Positions 1 to 4,926 are shown, counted from the first letter of the stretch. The stretch is DNA of 5,037 bases from Bacteroidales bacterium (GCA_029942205.1 JAOZTL010000273.1:1-5037); one strand, 5' to 3'. The notes: a model not told the origin generated them from the letters alone. A program made the numbers and translations.

Positions 1-2
1 TA

Positions 3-74
3 CGTACTGGCAAAAAAGTTACAAAAGAAGAAGTGGAACGAGTTGTCATCGAACAAGATCTTCAACCTTTTTGA
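3..74 (+). CDS. C-terminal end of an unidentified protein (partial)
   Basis: The third frame stays open from the window edge to a TGA at 72-74, giving 23 residues. They include a charged, helix-like stretch, KEEVERVVIEQ, which looks like a genuine protein tail, whereas the other two forward frames give basic or mixed sequence. The last five residues (DLQPF) and the stop are encoded inside a copy of the repeat described at 55-99, so the natural C-terminus may have been replaced when the repeat arrived. Too little is visible to name the family. The frame choice is an inference from residue composition. Confidence 0.5.
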   Translation, partial: RTGKKVTKEEVERVVIEQDLQPF

Positions 75-99
75 TGTAGCTTACACACTTCTGTAAATT
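55..99 (+). repeat. Repeat arm A (right-arm subtype, facing away from the upstream gene)
   Basis: This stretch reads AAGATCTTCAACCTTTTTG, then GATGTAGCTTAC, and ends TTCTGTAAATT. It matches the reverse complement of the right arm of the element at 2905-3076, including the terminal TTCTGTAAATT (3031-3041 on the opposite strand). It is thus a solitary right arm in inverted orientation. The hairpin core has lost pairing through changes to GATC and AACC, so it is probably an old copy. It overlaps the end of the upstream coding region. Confidence 0.75.
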
Positions 100-274
100 A
101 CAACGATTCATCTCCAAATAAGAAAGTATGCTTATAAACACAAAAGATGCCATAATTCACAAAACTGAGCTTAATCAACTCATTCATAATGTCTAAAACC
201 CAAATTAGCAATCACAATTCGTTGCCTTAACTATAATTTTAGTATCGCATTACTCTATTGTTAGTAATTTATAT
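100..274. other. AT-rich noncoding stretch, nothing recognised
   Basis: All frames on both strands are closed by frequent stops. I see no RNA gene, strong inverted repeat or recognisable coding remnant between arm A and the promoter-like motif at 275. Confidence 0.6.
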
Positions 275-283
275 TATTTTTGC
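275..283 (+). promoter_or_regulatory. Bacteroidota-type -7 box, no clear target gene
   Basis: TATTTTTGC fits the TAnnTTTG(C/T) -7 consensus of Bacteroidota sigma-A promoters exactly. No convincing TTTG-like upstream box lies 19-21 bases before it. A transcript from here would begin just before repeat arm B at 291 and would need to cross about 300 noncoding bases to reach resB at 588. In AT-rich DNA such motifs arise easily by chance. Confidence 0.3.
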
Positions 284-290
284 ATAAAAT

Positions 291-313
291 AAGGTCTTCA
301 ACCTTTTGGATGC
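291..313 (+). repeat. Repeat arm B, truncated
   Basis: AAGGTCTTCAACCTTTTGG followed by ATGC matches the first 20 or so bases of the other arms and then stops abruptly. The core can still form a hairpin: AAGGT pairs with ACCTT over a CTTCA loop, with T residues following. The break is at or near a sequence resembling an insertion-sequence end, which suggests the arm was interrupted there. Confidence 0.65.
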
Positions 314-340
314 TGGACTCCCCACATAAAATTGGACAGT
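314..340. mobile_element. Possible IS3/IS150-type terminal sequence (relic)
   Basis: The stretch begins TGGACTCCCCACA and ends AATTGGACAGT. From memory, IS150-group elements of the IS3 family have ends of the type TG-ACT--CCC followed by an A-rich stretch and TTGGACAG, and this fits well. A 7-bp inverted match to its first bases (TGGACTC) is found as GAGTCCA at 412-418. No transposase coding sequence remains. A solo end or decayed remnant is the best reading, but a 7-bp match could be chance. Confidence 0.35.
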
Positions 341-370
341 GAAGGTTTCGCTTTAAGCGAAGTCCTCACT
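338..370. repeat. Hairpin with TTCGCTT/AAGCGAA stem
   Basis: TTCGCTT (347-353) and AAGCGAA (355-361) flank a single T, and AGTGA (338-342) pairs with TCACT (366-370) about the same centre across an unpaired internal loop. There is no T-run on either side, so it is not a typical terminator. It lies just inside the IS-end-like sequence and may belong to that remnant. Confidence 0.5.
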
Positions 371-406
371 AAGCTATGATTGTTGCCCAACTGGTGAAAA
401 AATTAA

Positions 407-533
407 TAACTGAGTCCAGTCTAAAAAGGTTCATTTTGCAAATAACAGACCTGTCAGGTTTTGTTAATTAATTATAAATAAGTCATTTTTGCTAAACCAA
501 ACCTGACAGCTCTTTTTAGACCGAACTCATAAC
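407..533. mobile_element. MITE-like miniature inverted-repeat element with TAAC duplication
   Basis: The element body is 411-529 (119 bp). Its terminal inverted repeats are TGAGTCCAGTCTAAAAAG (411-428) and CTTTTTAGACCGAACTCA (512-529), matching at 16 of 18 positions. It is flanked exactly by TAAC on both sides (407-410 and 530-533), as expected for a 4-bp target duplication. An inner inverted repeat, CTGTCAGGTTT (451-461) with AAACCTGACAG (499-509), lies inside. There is no coding sequence, so it would depend on a transposase elsewhere. The right duplication ends where the resB promoter-like block begins. Confidence 0.65.
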
Positions 534-564
534 TTATCAAAAAATAAATACAAGCTTAATTTTA
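533..564 (+). promoter_or_regulatory. Promoter-like block upstream of resB
   Basis: CTTA (533-536), 20 bases, then TAATTTTA (557-564) and CC. The -7 box has A where the consensus has G. The same layout and much of the spacer (TTATCAAAAAATAA, then CTTAATTTT) recurs before recR (4017-4048) and inside both complete repeat elements. The resB ATG is 23 bases after the box. The first base of the upstream box is the last base of the TAAC duplication. Confidence 0.5.
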
Positions 565-587
565 TCCCTTTACTTATAGATTTTTAG

Positions 588-1847
588 ATGGAAAAAAACA
601 TAGAAACATCATCATCAGCCACAAACCGAAAAATGTGGCAAACTCCTTGGAAATACAAAGAAGGCTTTTTTATAGCTTTTGTGCTTGTGGTTTTGGGAAC
701 TTCGCTAGAGCTAGCCACTGGTGGTGCAGGCGTAGGCACAGTTACTTGGCCTTACAATGCTTACTTACTTATCGCTTTTGCCGACATCATTCTGATTCTT
801 CACTTTATTTTTCGGAAACGAAATGTGGTCAAATGGCTATCCAGCATTCCTTCCTCGGTTAGTGCCATTGTACTGTACACTTTCCTCACCTTGTTTATGG
901 GCTTAATTTTGCAAGAAGGCAACGATAGTTATTTTGCCAAAATTACAGGATTATCGCACCTTACCACCAGTTGGACATTTGCCTTTGCACAAGCCTATTT
1001 CTTACTCAGTCTGGGACTGGTATCTTTACGACGCACATTTCCATTCAAAAAGAAAAACCTCGGATTCATGCTCAATCACATTGGGTTATGGATAACCATA
1101 GCCGCAGCCACCATGGGAAGCGGCGATTTGCAACGCATGCACATGGTGCTCACCGAAAATCAAGATTACACCAATCAAGCATTCGATGACAAACAACAAA
1201 ACTATAATTTACCAGTCTCGCTGCAACTACACGATTTTATTATCGAAGAATATCCCCCTAAATTAGCATTGATCGATAGAGATTTCAACTTTGTATTCGA
1301 CGATAACCAAAGCATTATTGCTGCCGACGAAGACAGCACGCTGCATATCAAAAATTGGGCAATCACGATCGAGACTTATTATCCCGATGCAATCCCGATG
1401 GACAGTGCGTTTATTCCACAAGAAACAAATGGTGCACCTCCTGCCGTTATGATTACGGCGACCAACACCATCAGCCAAAAAACAATCAAAGGATGGGTGA
1501 GTAGTGGCAGCTACATGATTCCACAAAAACTATTGCAACTGGATGGCAATTACGCTCTTGCTATGCTCAAACCACAAACAAAAAAATACAGCTCCATCGT
1601 AAGTTATGCCACCATTAGTGGCGAAACGGACACCGTTACCATCGAAGTAAACAAGCCTATAAGCCTCGAAGGATGGAAAATTTATCAATACAGCTATGAC
1701 GATGATCTGGGCAAATGGTCGCAAACAAGCATTGTCGAAGTCATTCGTGATCCTTGGCTACCGCTTGTTTATATCGGTATATTTTTAATGCTTGCTGGTG
1801 CTGTCTACATTTTCTGGATAGGAAAAGATTTTAAATTGAACGAATAA
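588..1847 (+). CDS. ResB/CcsB-like cytochrome c biogenesis protein
   Basis: This protein probably forms one half of the system II cytochrome c synthase, which moves heme across the cytoplasmic membrane and attaches it to CxxCH motifs of exported apocytochromes. It has 419 residues. Membrane segments lie at roughly 25-42, 56-76, 90-108, 129-146 and 159-177, followed by a large extracytoplasmic region (about 180-388) and a last membrane segment at 391-411 beginning DPWLPLVYIG. This split of helices around a soluble domain, and the neighbouring ccsA, support a ResB-type assignment. His164 in LNHIGLW and His72 in the second helix are candidates for heme contact, but this is not shown. The ATG at 588 is the first in frame and is preceded by AT-rich sequence without a Shine-Dalgarno. 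The name resB or ccsB would fit, but the family is divergent from the classical one. Confidence 0.82.
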   Translation: MEKNIETSSSATNRKMWQTPWKYKEGFFIAFVLVVLGTSLELATGGAGVGTVTWPYNAYLLIAFADIILILHFIFRKRNVVKWLSSIPSSVSAIVLYTFLTLFMGLILQEGNDSYFAKITGLSHLTTSWTFAFAQAYFLLSLGLVSLRRTFPFKKKNLGFMLNHIGLWITIAAATMGSGDLQRMHMVLTENQDYTNQAFDDKQQNYNLPVSLQLHDFIIEEYPPKLALIDRDFNFVFDDNQSIIAADEDSTLHIKNWAITIETYYPDAIPMDSAFIPQETNGAPPAVMITATNTISQKTIKGWVSSGSYMIPQKLLQLDGNYALAMLKPQTKKYSSIVSYATISGETDTVTIEVNKPISLEGWKIYQYSYDDDLGKWSQTSIVEVIRDPWLPLVYIGIFLMLAGAVYIFWIGKDFKLNE

Positions 1848-1848
1848 A

Positions 1849-1869
1849 AAGATCTTCGACCTTCTTTTG
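1849..1869 (+). terminator. Weak hairpin terminator candidate after resB
   Basis: AAGATC, TTC, GACCTT form a 6-position stem with one A-C mismatch, immediately after the stop codon and followed by CTTTTG. Stem and U-run are short, so termination would at best be partial. The position matches the hairpins after the ccsA and methyltransferase genes. Confidence 0.35.
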
Positions 1870-1911
1870 ATGTTGCTCACGCACGAGTGGAAGTGCTTTT
1901 TTAATCAATGA

Positions 1912-1943
1912 TTTATGAAGATCTAATTTTCAACTTAATTTTG
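1912..1943 (+). promoter_or_regulatory. Promoter-like block inside element C
   Basis: TTTA (1912-1915), a 20-base spacer and TAATTTTG (1936-1943), which fits the TAnnTTTG -7 box. It faces ccsA, leaving a leader of roughly 150 bases that contains the right arm of the element. Here the -7 box is also one half of a near-perfect palindrome, TAATTTTGTCC (1936-1946) with GGACAAAATTA (1963-1973) around TACTTAAGTA (1950-1959), which could act as an operator or RNA hairpin. Confidence 0.45.
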
Positions 1944-2107
1944 TCCACATACTTAAGTAGTGGGACAAAATTAGCTTTCTATTAATAACTCTGTATTTCA
2001 TTGAATTGTCTGAATTTACAGAATTGCGTAAGCAACATTAAAAAGGACGAAGACCTTACTTATTTAGAACGAAACGCTACAAATTTAAACTTGATAAACA
2101 AAAAACA

Positions 2108-2908
2108 ATGATTTGGATTAATTTTCCTGCATACGCAGCTTTAATTTCTATTTCTTGGCTTTTAGCTATTGTACTATACAGCTATCCGTCAAAGAGTAAG
2201 CTACAATTACTGATTGCAAATATTTTAACCATTATCGGTATTGGTGTACTAATCACTTTCGTTACGCTACTATGGATAAAGCTAGAACGCCCTCCCATGC
2301 GAACGCTTGGCGAAACTCGCTTATGGTATTCTATCTTTTTGCCCATTATCGGATTGATTACTTACATGCGCTGGAAATACAAATGGTTTATGGCCTATAG
2401 CTTGTCTTTAGCAATCTTATTTTTGGGAATTAATTACTTAAATCCAGATACTTATGATAAAGTATTGATGCCTGCCTTGCAAAGCATCTGGTTTGTACCG
2501 CATGTGGTGGTATACATTTTTTCGTATGCGCTACTTGCCGCATCGTCGCTTGTGGCTCTCAAAGGGCTTTACGAGAATTATTTCAAAACAATAGACCCAC
2601 AAACCTTAAACCTTGCTGATAATTTGGTCTACATCGGTTTTTCATTTCTTACACTCGGCTTACTTTTTGGTGCACTGTGGGCTAAAGAGGCTTGGGGACA
2701 CTACTGGACATGGGATCCAAAAGAAACATGGGCTTTTCTTACATGGATTTGTTACCTTGTTTATATCCATTATCGCTATTATCACCCGAAAAAAATAAAA
2801 GAAGAGCTTTGGATACTCAGCATTGCTTTTGCGATACTTTTAGTCGCATGGTTTGGTGTCAATTATTTGCCTTCTGCCGCCAATAGCGTGCATGTGTACG
2901 GCAACTAA
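2108..2908 (+). CDS. ccsA: CcsA, cytochrome c biogenesis heme handling protein
   Basis: This is the partner of the ResB-like protein in system II cytochrome c maturation, presenting heme at the outer face of the membrane for attachment to apocytochromes. The 266-residue protein has about eight membrane helices. The WWD signature is clear: W196, G197, W200, W202, D203, E206 and W208 in WGHYWTWDPKETW. Flanking histidines that in this family ligate heme are visible at His132 (VPHVVVY) and His262 (SVHVYGN, near the C-terminus). RPPMRTLGETRLWY (61-74) is another conserved segment. Length is in the usual range for a stand-alone CcsA. The ATG at 2108 follows an A-rich leader (AAACAAAAAACA) without a Shine-Dalgarno. 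It lies 260 bases after resB, an unusually large gap, filled by repeat element C. The stop TAA overlaps the next repeat element. Confidence 0.93.
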   Translation: MIWINFPAYAALISISWLLAIVLYSYPSKSKLQLLIANILTIIGIGVLITFVTLLWIKLERPPMRTLGETRLWYSIFLPIIGLITYMRWKYKWFMAYSLSLAILFLGINYLNPDTYDKVLMPALQSIWFVPHVVVYIFSYALLAASSLVALKGLYENYFKTIDPQTLNLADNLVYIGFSFLTLGLLFGALWAKEAWGHYWTWDPKETWAFLTWICYLVYIHYRYYHPKKIKEELWILSIAFAILLVAWFGVNYLPSAANSVHVYGN

Positions 2909-2924
2909 GGTCTTCGACCTTTTT
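2907..2924 (+). terminator. Hairpin terminator candidate after ccsA
   Basis: AAGGTC-TTC-GACCTT is a perfect 6-bp stem with a three-base loop, running into a five-T tract (2920-2924) and starting within the ccsA stop codon. It is the cleanest copy of the core in the window. The stem is short for an intrinsic terminator. The same core at the right arm would form a hairpin from either strand. Confidence 0.45.
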
Positions 2925-2966
2925 ATGTTGCTCACGCACGAGTGAAAAAACTTTCTTAATCAATAA

Positions 2967-2998
2967 ATTAAGAAGAAATAATTAGCAACTTAATTTTG
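2967..2998 (+). promoter_or_regulatory. Promoter-like block inside element D
   Basis: ATTA (2967-2970), a 20-base spacer and TAATTTTG (2991-2998) followed by TCC. The spacer GAAGAAATAATTAGCAACT is nearly the same as that upstream of recR. The methyltransferase gene starts about 180 bases downstream and has its own nearer -7 candidate, so this copy may be unused or give a longer leader. Confidence 0.4.
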
Positions 2999-3097
2999 TC
3001 CATTTTCTTAGGTCTTCGCCCTGAATCTAAATTTACAGAATTGCGTAAGCTACATCAAAAAGGTCGAAGACCTTAGCATCGTTTCGCAAAAAAAAAT

Positions 3098-3106
3098 TAC
3101 ATTTGC
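3098..3106 (+). promoter_or_regulatory. -7 box candidate, distal, upstream of the methyltransferase gene
   Basis: TACATTTGC matches TAnnTTTG(C/T) exactly. It sits just outside the right arm of element D. No good TTTG upstream box is visible at the expected spacing, the nearest being TTAG at 3073-3076, which is the element end. Confidence 0.35.
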
Positions 3107-3136
3107 ACACAAAATAAATTAGGTCATTGCCTTATT

Positions 3137-3145
3137 TATTTTTGT
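3137..3145 (+). promoter_or_regulatory. -7 box candidate, proximal, upstream of the methyltransferase gene
   Basis: TATTTTTGT matches TAnnTTTG(C/T) exactly and would give a leader of roughly 25 bases before the ATG at 3177. The upstream region is AT-rich with no clear -33 box. It is one of two tandem candidates here. Confidence 0.4.
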
Positions 3146-3176
3146 AAAAAATAATTTTAAAAATCAATCAGACACC

Positions 3177-3911
3177 ATGGCACTGCAAGAAGAATTAGAA
3201 AAACAAGGAAATTATTTATTCAAATATCGAGGCACATTGCCTATCATTATATTAGTAGGCGGCTTAATTTTTTATGCCTATGAAATAGGAATCGCCAATT
3301 TAGCTCCAACCGAAGCTTACAAATTTATAGGCTTAGCTATTAGCCTTTTTGGTTTATTAATCCGAATTATTACCATCGGCAATGTTGCTAAAAACACTTC
3401 GGGACGTAACACAGAACGCCAAATTGCCGACGTTGTCAATACCAAAGGGATTTATTCCACCGTGCGCCACCCACTGTACGTTGGTAATTTTTTTATGTGG
3501 TTGGGCATTGCTGTCATTACCGAAAGTTTGTGGTTTGTAGCTGCTTTTGTTTTCATGTACTGGGTTTATTACGAACGCATCATGTTTGCCGAAGAACAAT
3601 TTTTACGCCGCAAATTTCAAGATAATTACTTAAACTGGGCAGCCAAAACGCCAGCTTTCATTCCTTGCCTGAAAAAATGGAAGAAAAACGAAAATGCTAG
3701 CTTTAATCTACGAAAAGTATTACGCCAAGAAAAGAACGGTTTTATGGCTATTTTTGTCATCATCAATTTATTTGAATTGATCGAAAAATTAATTCTCGAA
3801 CAAACGTATAAGCCTTTAGAATCGTATTGGTTTTATGCCTCGATAGCCGCTATCGTTATTTATTTATTACTCAAAGTAATGAAACGCAATGTACTAGCAG
3901 ACAAAGACTAA
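3177..3911 (+). CDS. Membrane methyltransferase of the ICMT/PEMT-like family
   Basis: This is an integral membrane protein of 244 residues, predicted to transfer a methyl group from S-adenosylmethionine to a lipid or lipid-linked substrate that cannot be identified here. Hydrophobic segments lie near 20-38, 47-68, 102-118 and 119-133. The family hallmarks are present: GIYSTVRHPLYVGNF (91-105), with the Arg97-His98-Pro99 cofactor-site motif, then the downstream ERIMFAEEQFL block (133-143, Glu133, Glu139, Glu140) followed by a KFQDNY segment. After the catalytic core (to about 165) comes a basic linker and two further hydrophobic segments (about 188-205 and 216-234), so it is longer than a minimal family member. 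The ATG at 3177 begins a polar N-terminus before the first helix. Bacterial members are often annotated as isoprenylcysteine methyltransferases without evidence for that substrate. The stop codon runs into a repeat arm. Confidence 0.8.
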   Translation: MALQEELEKQGNYLFKYRGTLPIIILVGGLIFYAYEIGIANLAPTEAYKFIGLAISLFGLLIRIITIGNVAKNTSGRNTERQIADVVNTKGIYSTVRHPLYVGNFFMWLGIAVITESLWFVAAFVFMYWVYYERIMFAEEQFLRRKFQDNYLNWAAKTPAFIPCLKKWKKNENASFNLRKVLRQEKNGFMAIFVIINLFELIEKLILEQTYKPLESYWFYASIAAIVIYLLLKVMKRNVLADKD

Positions 3912-4006
3912 GGTCTTCGATCTTCTTAATGTTACTCACGAGATTTTTTGACCTTTTTGATATTACTCACGAGGTCTTTGACCTTTCTGATATTGCTCAC
4001 GCACGA
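3912..4006 (+). repeat. Tandem array E of three repeat arms
   Basis: Three head-to-tail copies of the left-arm sequence: 3912-3941 (GGTCTTCGATCTTC, then AATGTTACTCACGA), 3942-3972 (GATTTTTTGACC, then TTTTTGATATTACTCACGA) and 3973-4006 (GGTCTTTGACC, then TTTCTGATATTGCTCACGCACGA). Unit lengths are 30, 31 and 34 bases. Units 2 and 3 share GATATT, which suggests a local duplication. Only the first keeps a good hairpin core, using a G-T pair (AAGGTC/GATCTT from 3910), and it begins at the stop codon of the methyltransferase gene. There is no matching right arm before recR. Confidence 0.8.
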
Positions 4007-4016
4007 ATAGAAATAT

Positions 4017-4048
4017 TTTATCAAGAAATAATTAGCTCCTTAATTTTG
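4017..4048 (+). promoter_or_regulatory. Promoter-like block upstream of recR
   Basis: TTTA (4017-4020), a 20-base spacer and TAATTTTG (4041-4048) followed by CCC. It matches the block in elements C and D and resembles that before resB. The recR ATG is only 14 bases after the box, so a transcript would have a very short leader, and no Shine-Dalgarno fits in it. Confidence 0.55.
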
Positions 4049-4062
4049 CCCAAGTACTTAAT

Positions 4063-4686
4063 ATGGACATTCATAATTTCCCATCCAAACTTCTCGAAGA
4101 AACGGTCAATGAATTGGCTAATTTGCCAGGAGTAGGCTATAAATCGGCCTTACGTTTTGCGTTATTTTTGCTAAATAAGAATGAAGTGGAAGTTGAAAAA
4201 TTTGGAAATACAATTATCAATTTCAAGAAAAAAATCAAACACTGCACGGTTTGTAATAATATTTCTGATACTGAATATTGTGATATTTGTGAACAAACAA
4301 ACCGTAAGCACTCCGTTGTTTGTGTTGTCGAAAGCATTAAAGATGTCATGGCAATCGAAAGTACGCAGCAGTATCAAGGTGTTTATCATGTACTTGGAGG
4401 TATTATTTCGCCCATTGATGGCATAGGTCCTAGCGATTTAGCGATTGATTTGCTTGAAGAAAGAGTACAGAAAAGTGAAATTAACGAAATTATTTTGGCT
4501 CTAAGTACAACCATGGAAGGTGATACAACGAATTTTTATTTATATAAAAAACTAAGTAAGTACGATTTAGAAATAACAACCATTGCTCGTGGCATATCTT
4601 TTGGTGATGAGCTGGAATATGCCGATGAACTAACTCTAGGTAGATCAATTATCAATAGAGTCAAATTTCAGATGAACAATCATTGA
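4063..4686 (+). CDS. recR: Recombination mediator protein RecR
   Basis: RecR acts with RecO, and with RecF at gaps, to load RecA onto single-stranded DNA coated by SSB during recombinational repair. The 207-residue product has the usual length and order: helix-hairpin-helix at about 18-37 (LPGVGYKSALRFALFLL), a four-cysteine zinc site at C61, C64, C73 and C76 (CTVC and CDIC), and a Toprim domain from about 84, with VVCVVES (Glu90), GGIISPIDGIGPSDL (112-126) and TTMEGDTTNFYLYK (149-162). The conserved C-terminal segment is ARGISFGDELEYADELTLG (175-193). All key residues are present, so it should be functional. The start at 4063 places the family N-terminus correctly and lies directly after the promoter-like block. 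It does not share an operon in any obvious way with the cytochrome genes. Confidence 0.96.
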   Translation: MDIHNFPSKLLEETVNELANLPGVGYKSALRFALFLLNKNEVEVEKFGNTIINFKKKIKHCTVCNNISDTEYCDICEQTNRKHSVVCVVESIKDVMAIESTQQYQGVYHVLGGIISPIDGIGPSDLAIDLLEERVQKSEINEIILALSTTMEGDTTNFYLYKKLSKYDLEITTIARGISFGDELEYADELTLGRSIINRVKFQMNNH

Positions 4687-4768
4687 AAAATCATATAAAG
4701 TTAAAACTTACTATTAAATTCATTTACCTGTTTTATGATACGATGAACTAGAAAGAGTTTTTGTTAAA

Positions 4769-4806
4769 AGCAATGCTTTTCAGGCTGAAATATGCTAATT
4801 TTTTTT
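4769..4806 (+). terminator. Possible terminator downstream of recR
   Basis: TTTCA (4778-4782) pairs with TGAAA (4786-4790) around GGC, and AGCA (4769-4772) can pair with TGCT (4793-4796) outside it. A run of eight T follows at 4799-4806. An alternative hairpin AAAAGC-AAT-GCTTTT (4766-4780) competes for the same bases. It lies about 80 bases past the recR stop. Confidence 0.45.
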
Positions 4807-4926
4807 CTACTTTCTACTAATTTTTTTTGTCTAATATCAGTGTCAAAAAAGAGATAATACACTAATATTAACTTGACAAAGTAGAATTAATTGGTGTTTT
4901 TTTTATAATAAAATGCTGCAATAATT

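Larger units (their letters stand above)
1849..2057. repeat. Complete inverted-arm repeat element C between resB and ccsA
   Basis: The left arm (1849-1884) reads AAGATCTTCGACC, a T-rich stretch, then GATGTTGCTCACGCAC. The right arm (about 2025-2057) is its inverted counterpart, GCGTAAGCAACATTAAAAAG followed by GACGAAGACCTT. The arms match along most of about 33 bases with a few substitutions and small gaps. The centre holds a near-palindrome (1936-1973). The left arm starts one base after the resB stop. The element shares left arm, promoter-like block and right arm with the one at 2905-3076. The paired, oppositely oriented small palindromes resemble a REP doublet. It contains no reading frame. 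Confidence 0.8.
2905..3076. repeat. Complete inverted-arm repeat element D after ccsA
   Basis: The outer bases CTAAGGTC (2905-2912) and GACCTTAG (3069-3076) are exact inverted copies. The left arm begins AAGGTCTTCGACCTTTTT (2907-2924) and the right arm ends with its exact inverse (3057-3074). The arms continue inward with ATGTTGCTCACGCA against TGCGTAAGCTACAT. The element contains the shared promoter-like block and a further copy of the core, TAGGTCTTCGCCCT (3009-3022), where element C has its central palindrome. A separate 8-bp hairpin, TTCTTAAT (2953-2960) with ATTAAGAA (2967-2974), lies in the left half. The TAA stop of ccsA is inside the left end. No obvious target duplication was seen at the borders. 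Confidence 0.85.

Noticed and set aside
314..418. Intact insertion sequence between TGGACTC and GAGTCCA
   Set aside because: The interval is only about 105 bases with no coding content, and the right-hand match overlaps the better supported MITE terminus, so at most a remnant is claimed.
635..1189. Additional + strand open frames inside the resB gene
   Set aside because: They overlap a well-supported membrane protein in another frame, have Cys/His/Ser-rich compositions typical of out-of-frame translation, and show no recognisable motif.
1263..1724. Minus-strand open frames opposite resB
   Set aside because: They are antisense to the extracytoplasmic domain of a convincing gene, with no promoter or family resemblance.
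1848..2107. Riboswitch or structured leader for ccsA
   Set aside because: The inverted structure is shared with the element after ccsA and with scattered arms, so it is explained as a dispersed repeat; no known riboswitch core was recognised.
3912..4006. CRISPR-like array
   Set aside because: The units are contiguous without unique spacers, only three in number, diverged, and there are no cas genes.
3827..4135. 102-codon frame spanning the end of the methyltransferase gene, the tandem repeats and the start of recR
   Set aside because: Its middle is a translation of the tandem arms (repeated DLFDITHEVFDLSDIAH-like text) and its ends overlap two solid genes in other frames.
4873..4909. Classical sigma-70 promoter TTGACA with TATAAT
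   Set aside because: The spacing is 25 bases instead of about 17, and this phylum does not normally use that consensus.
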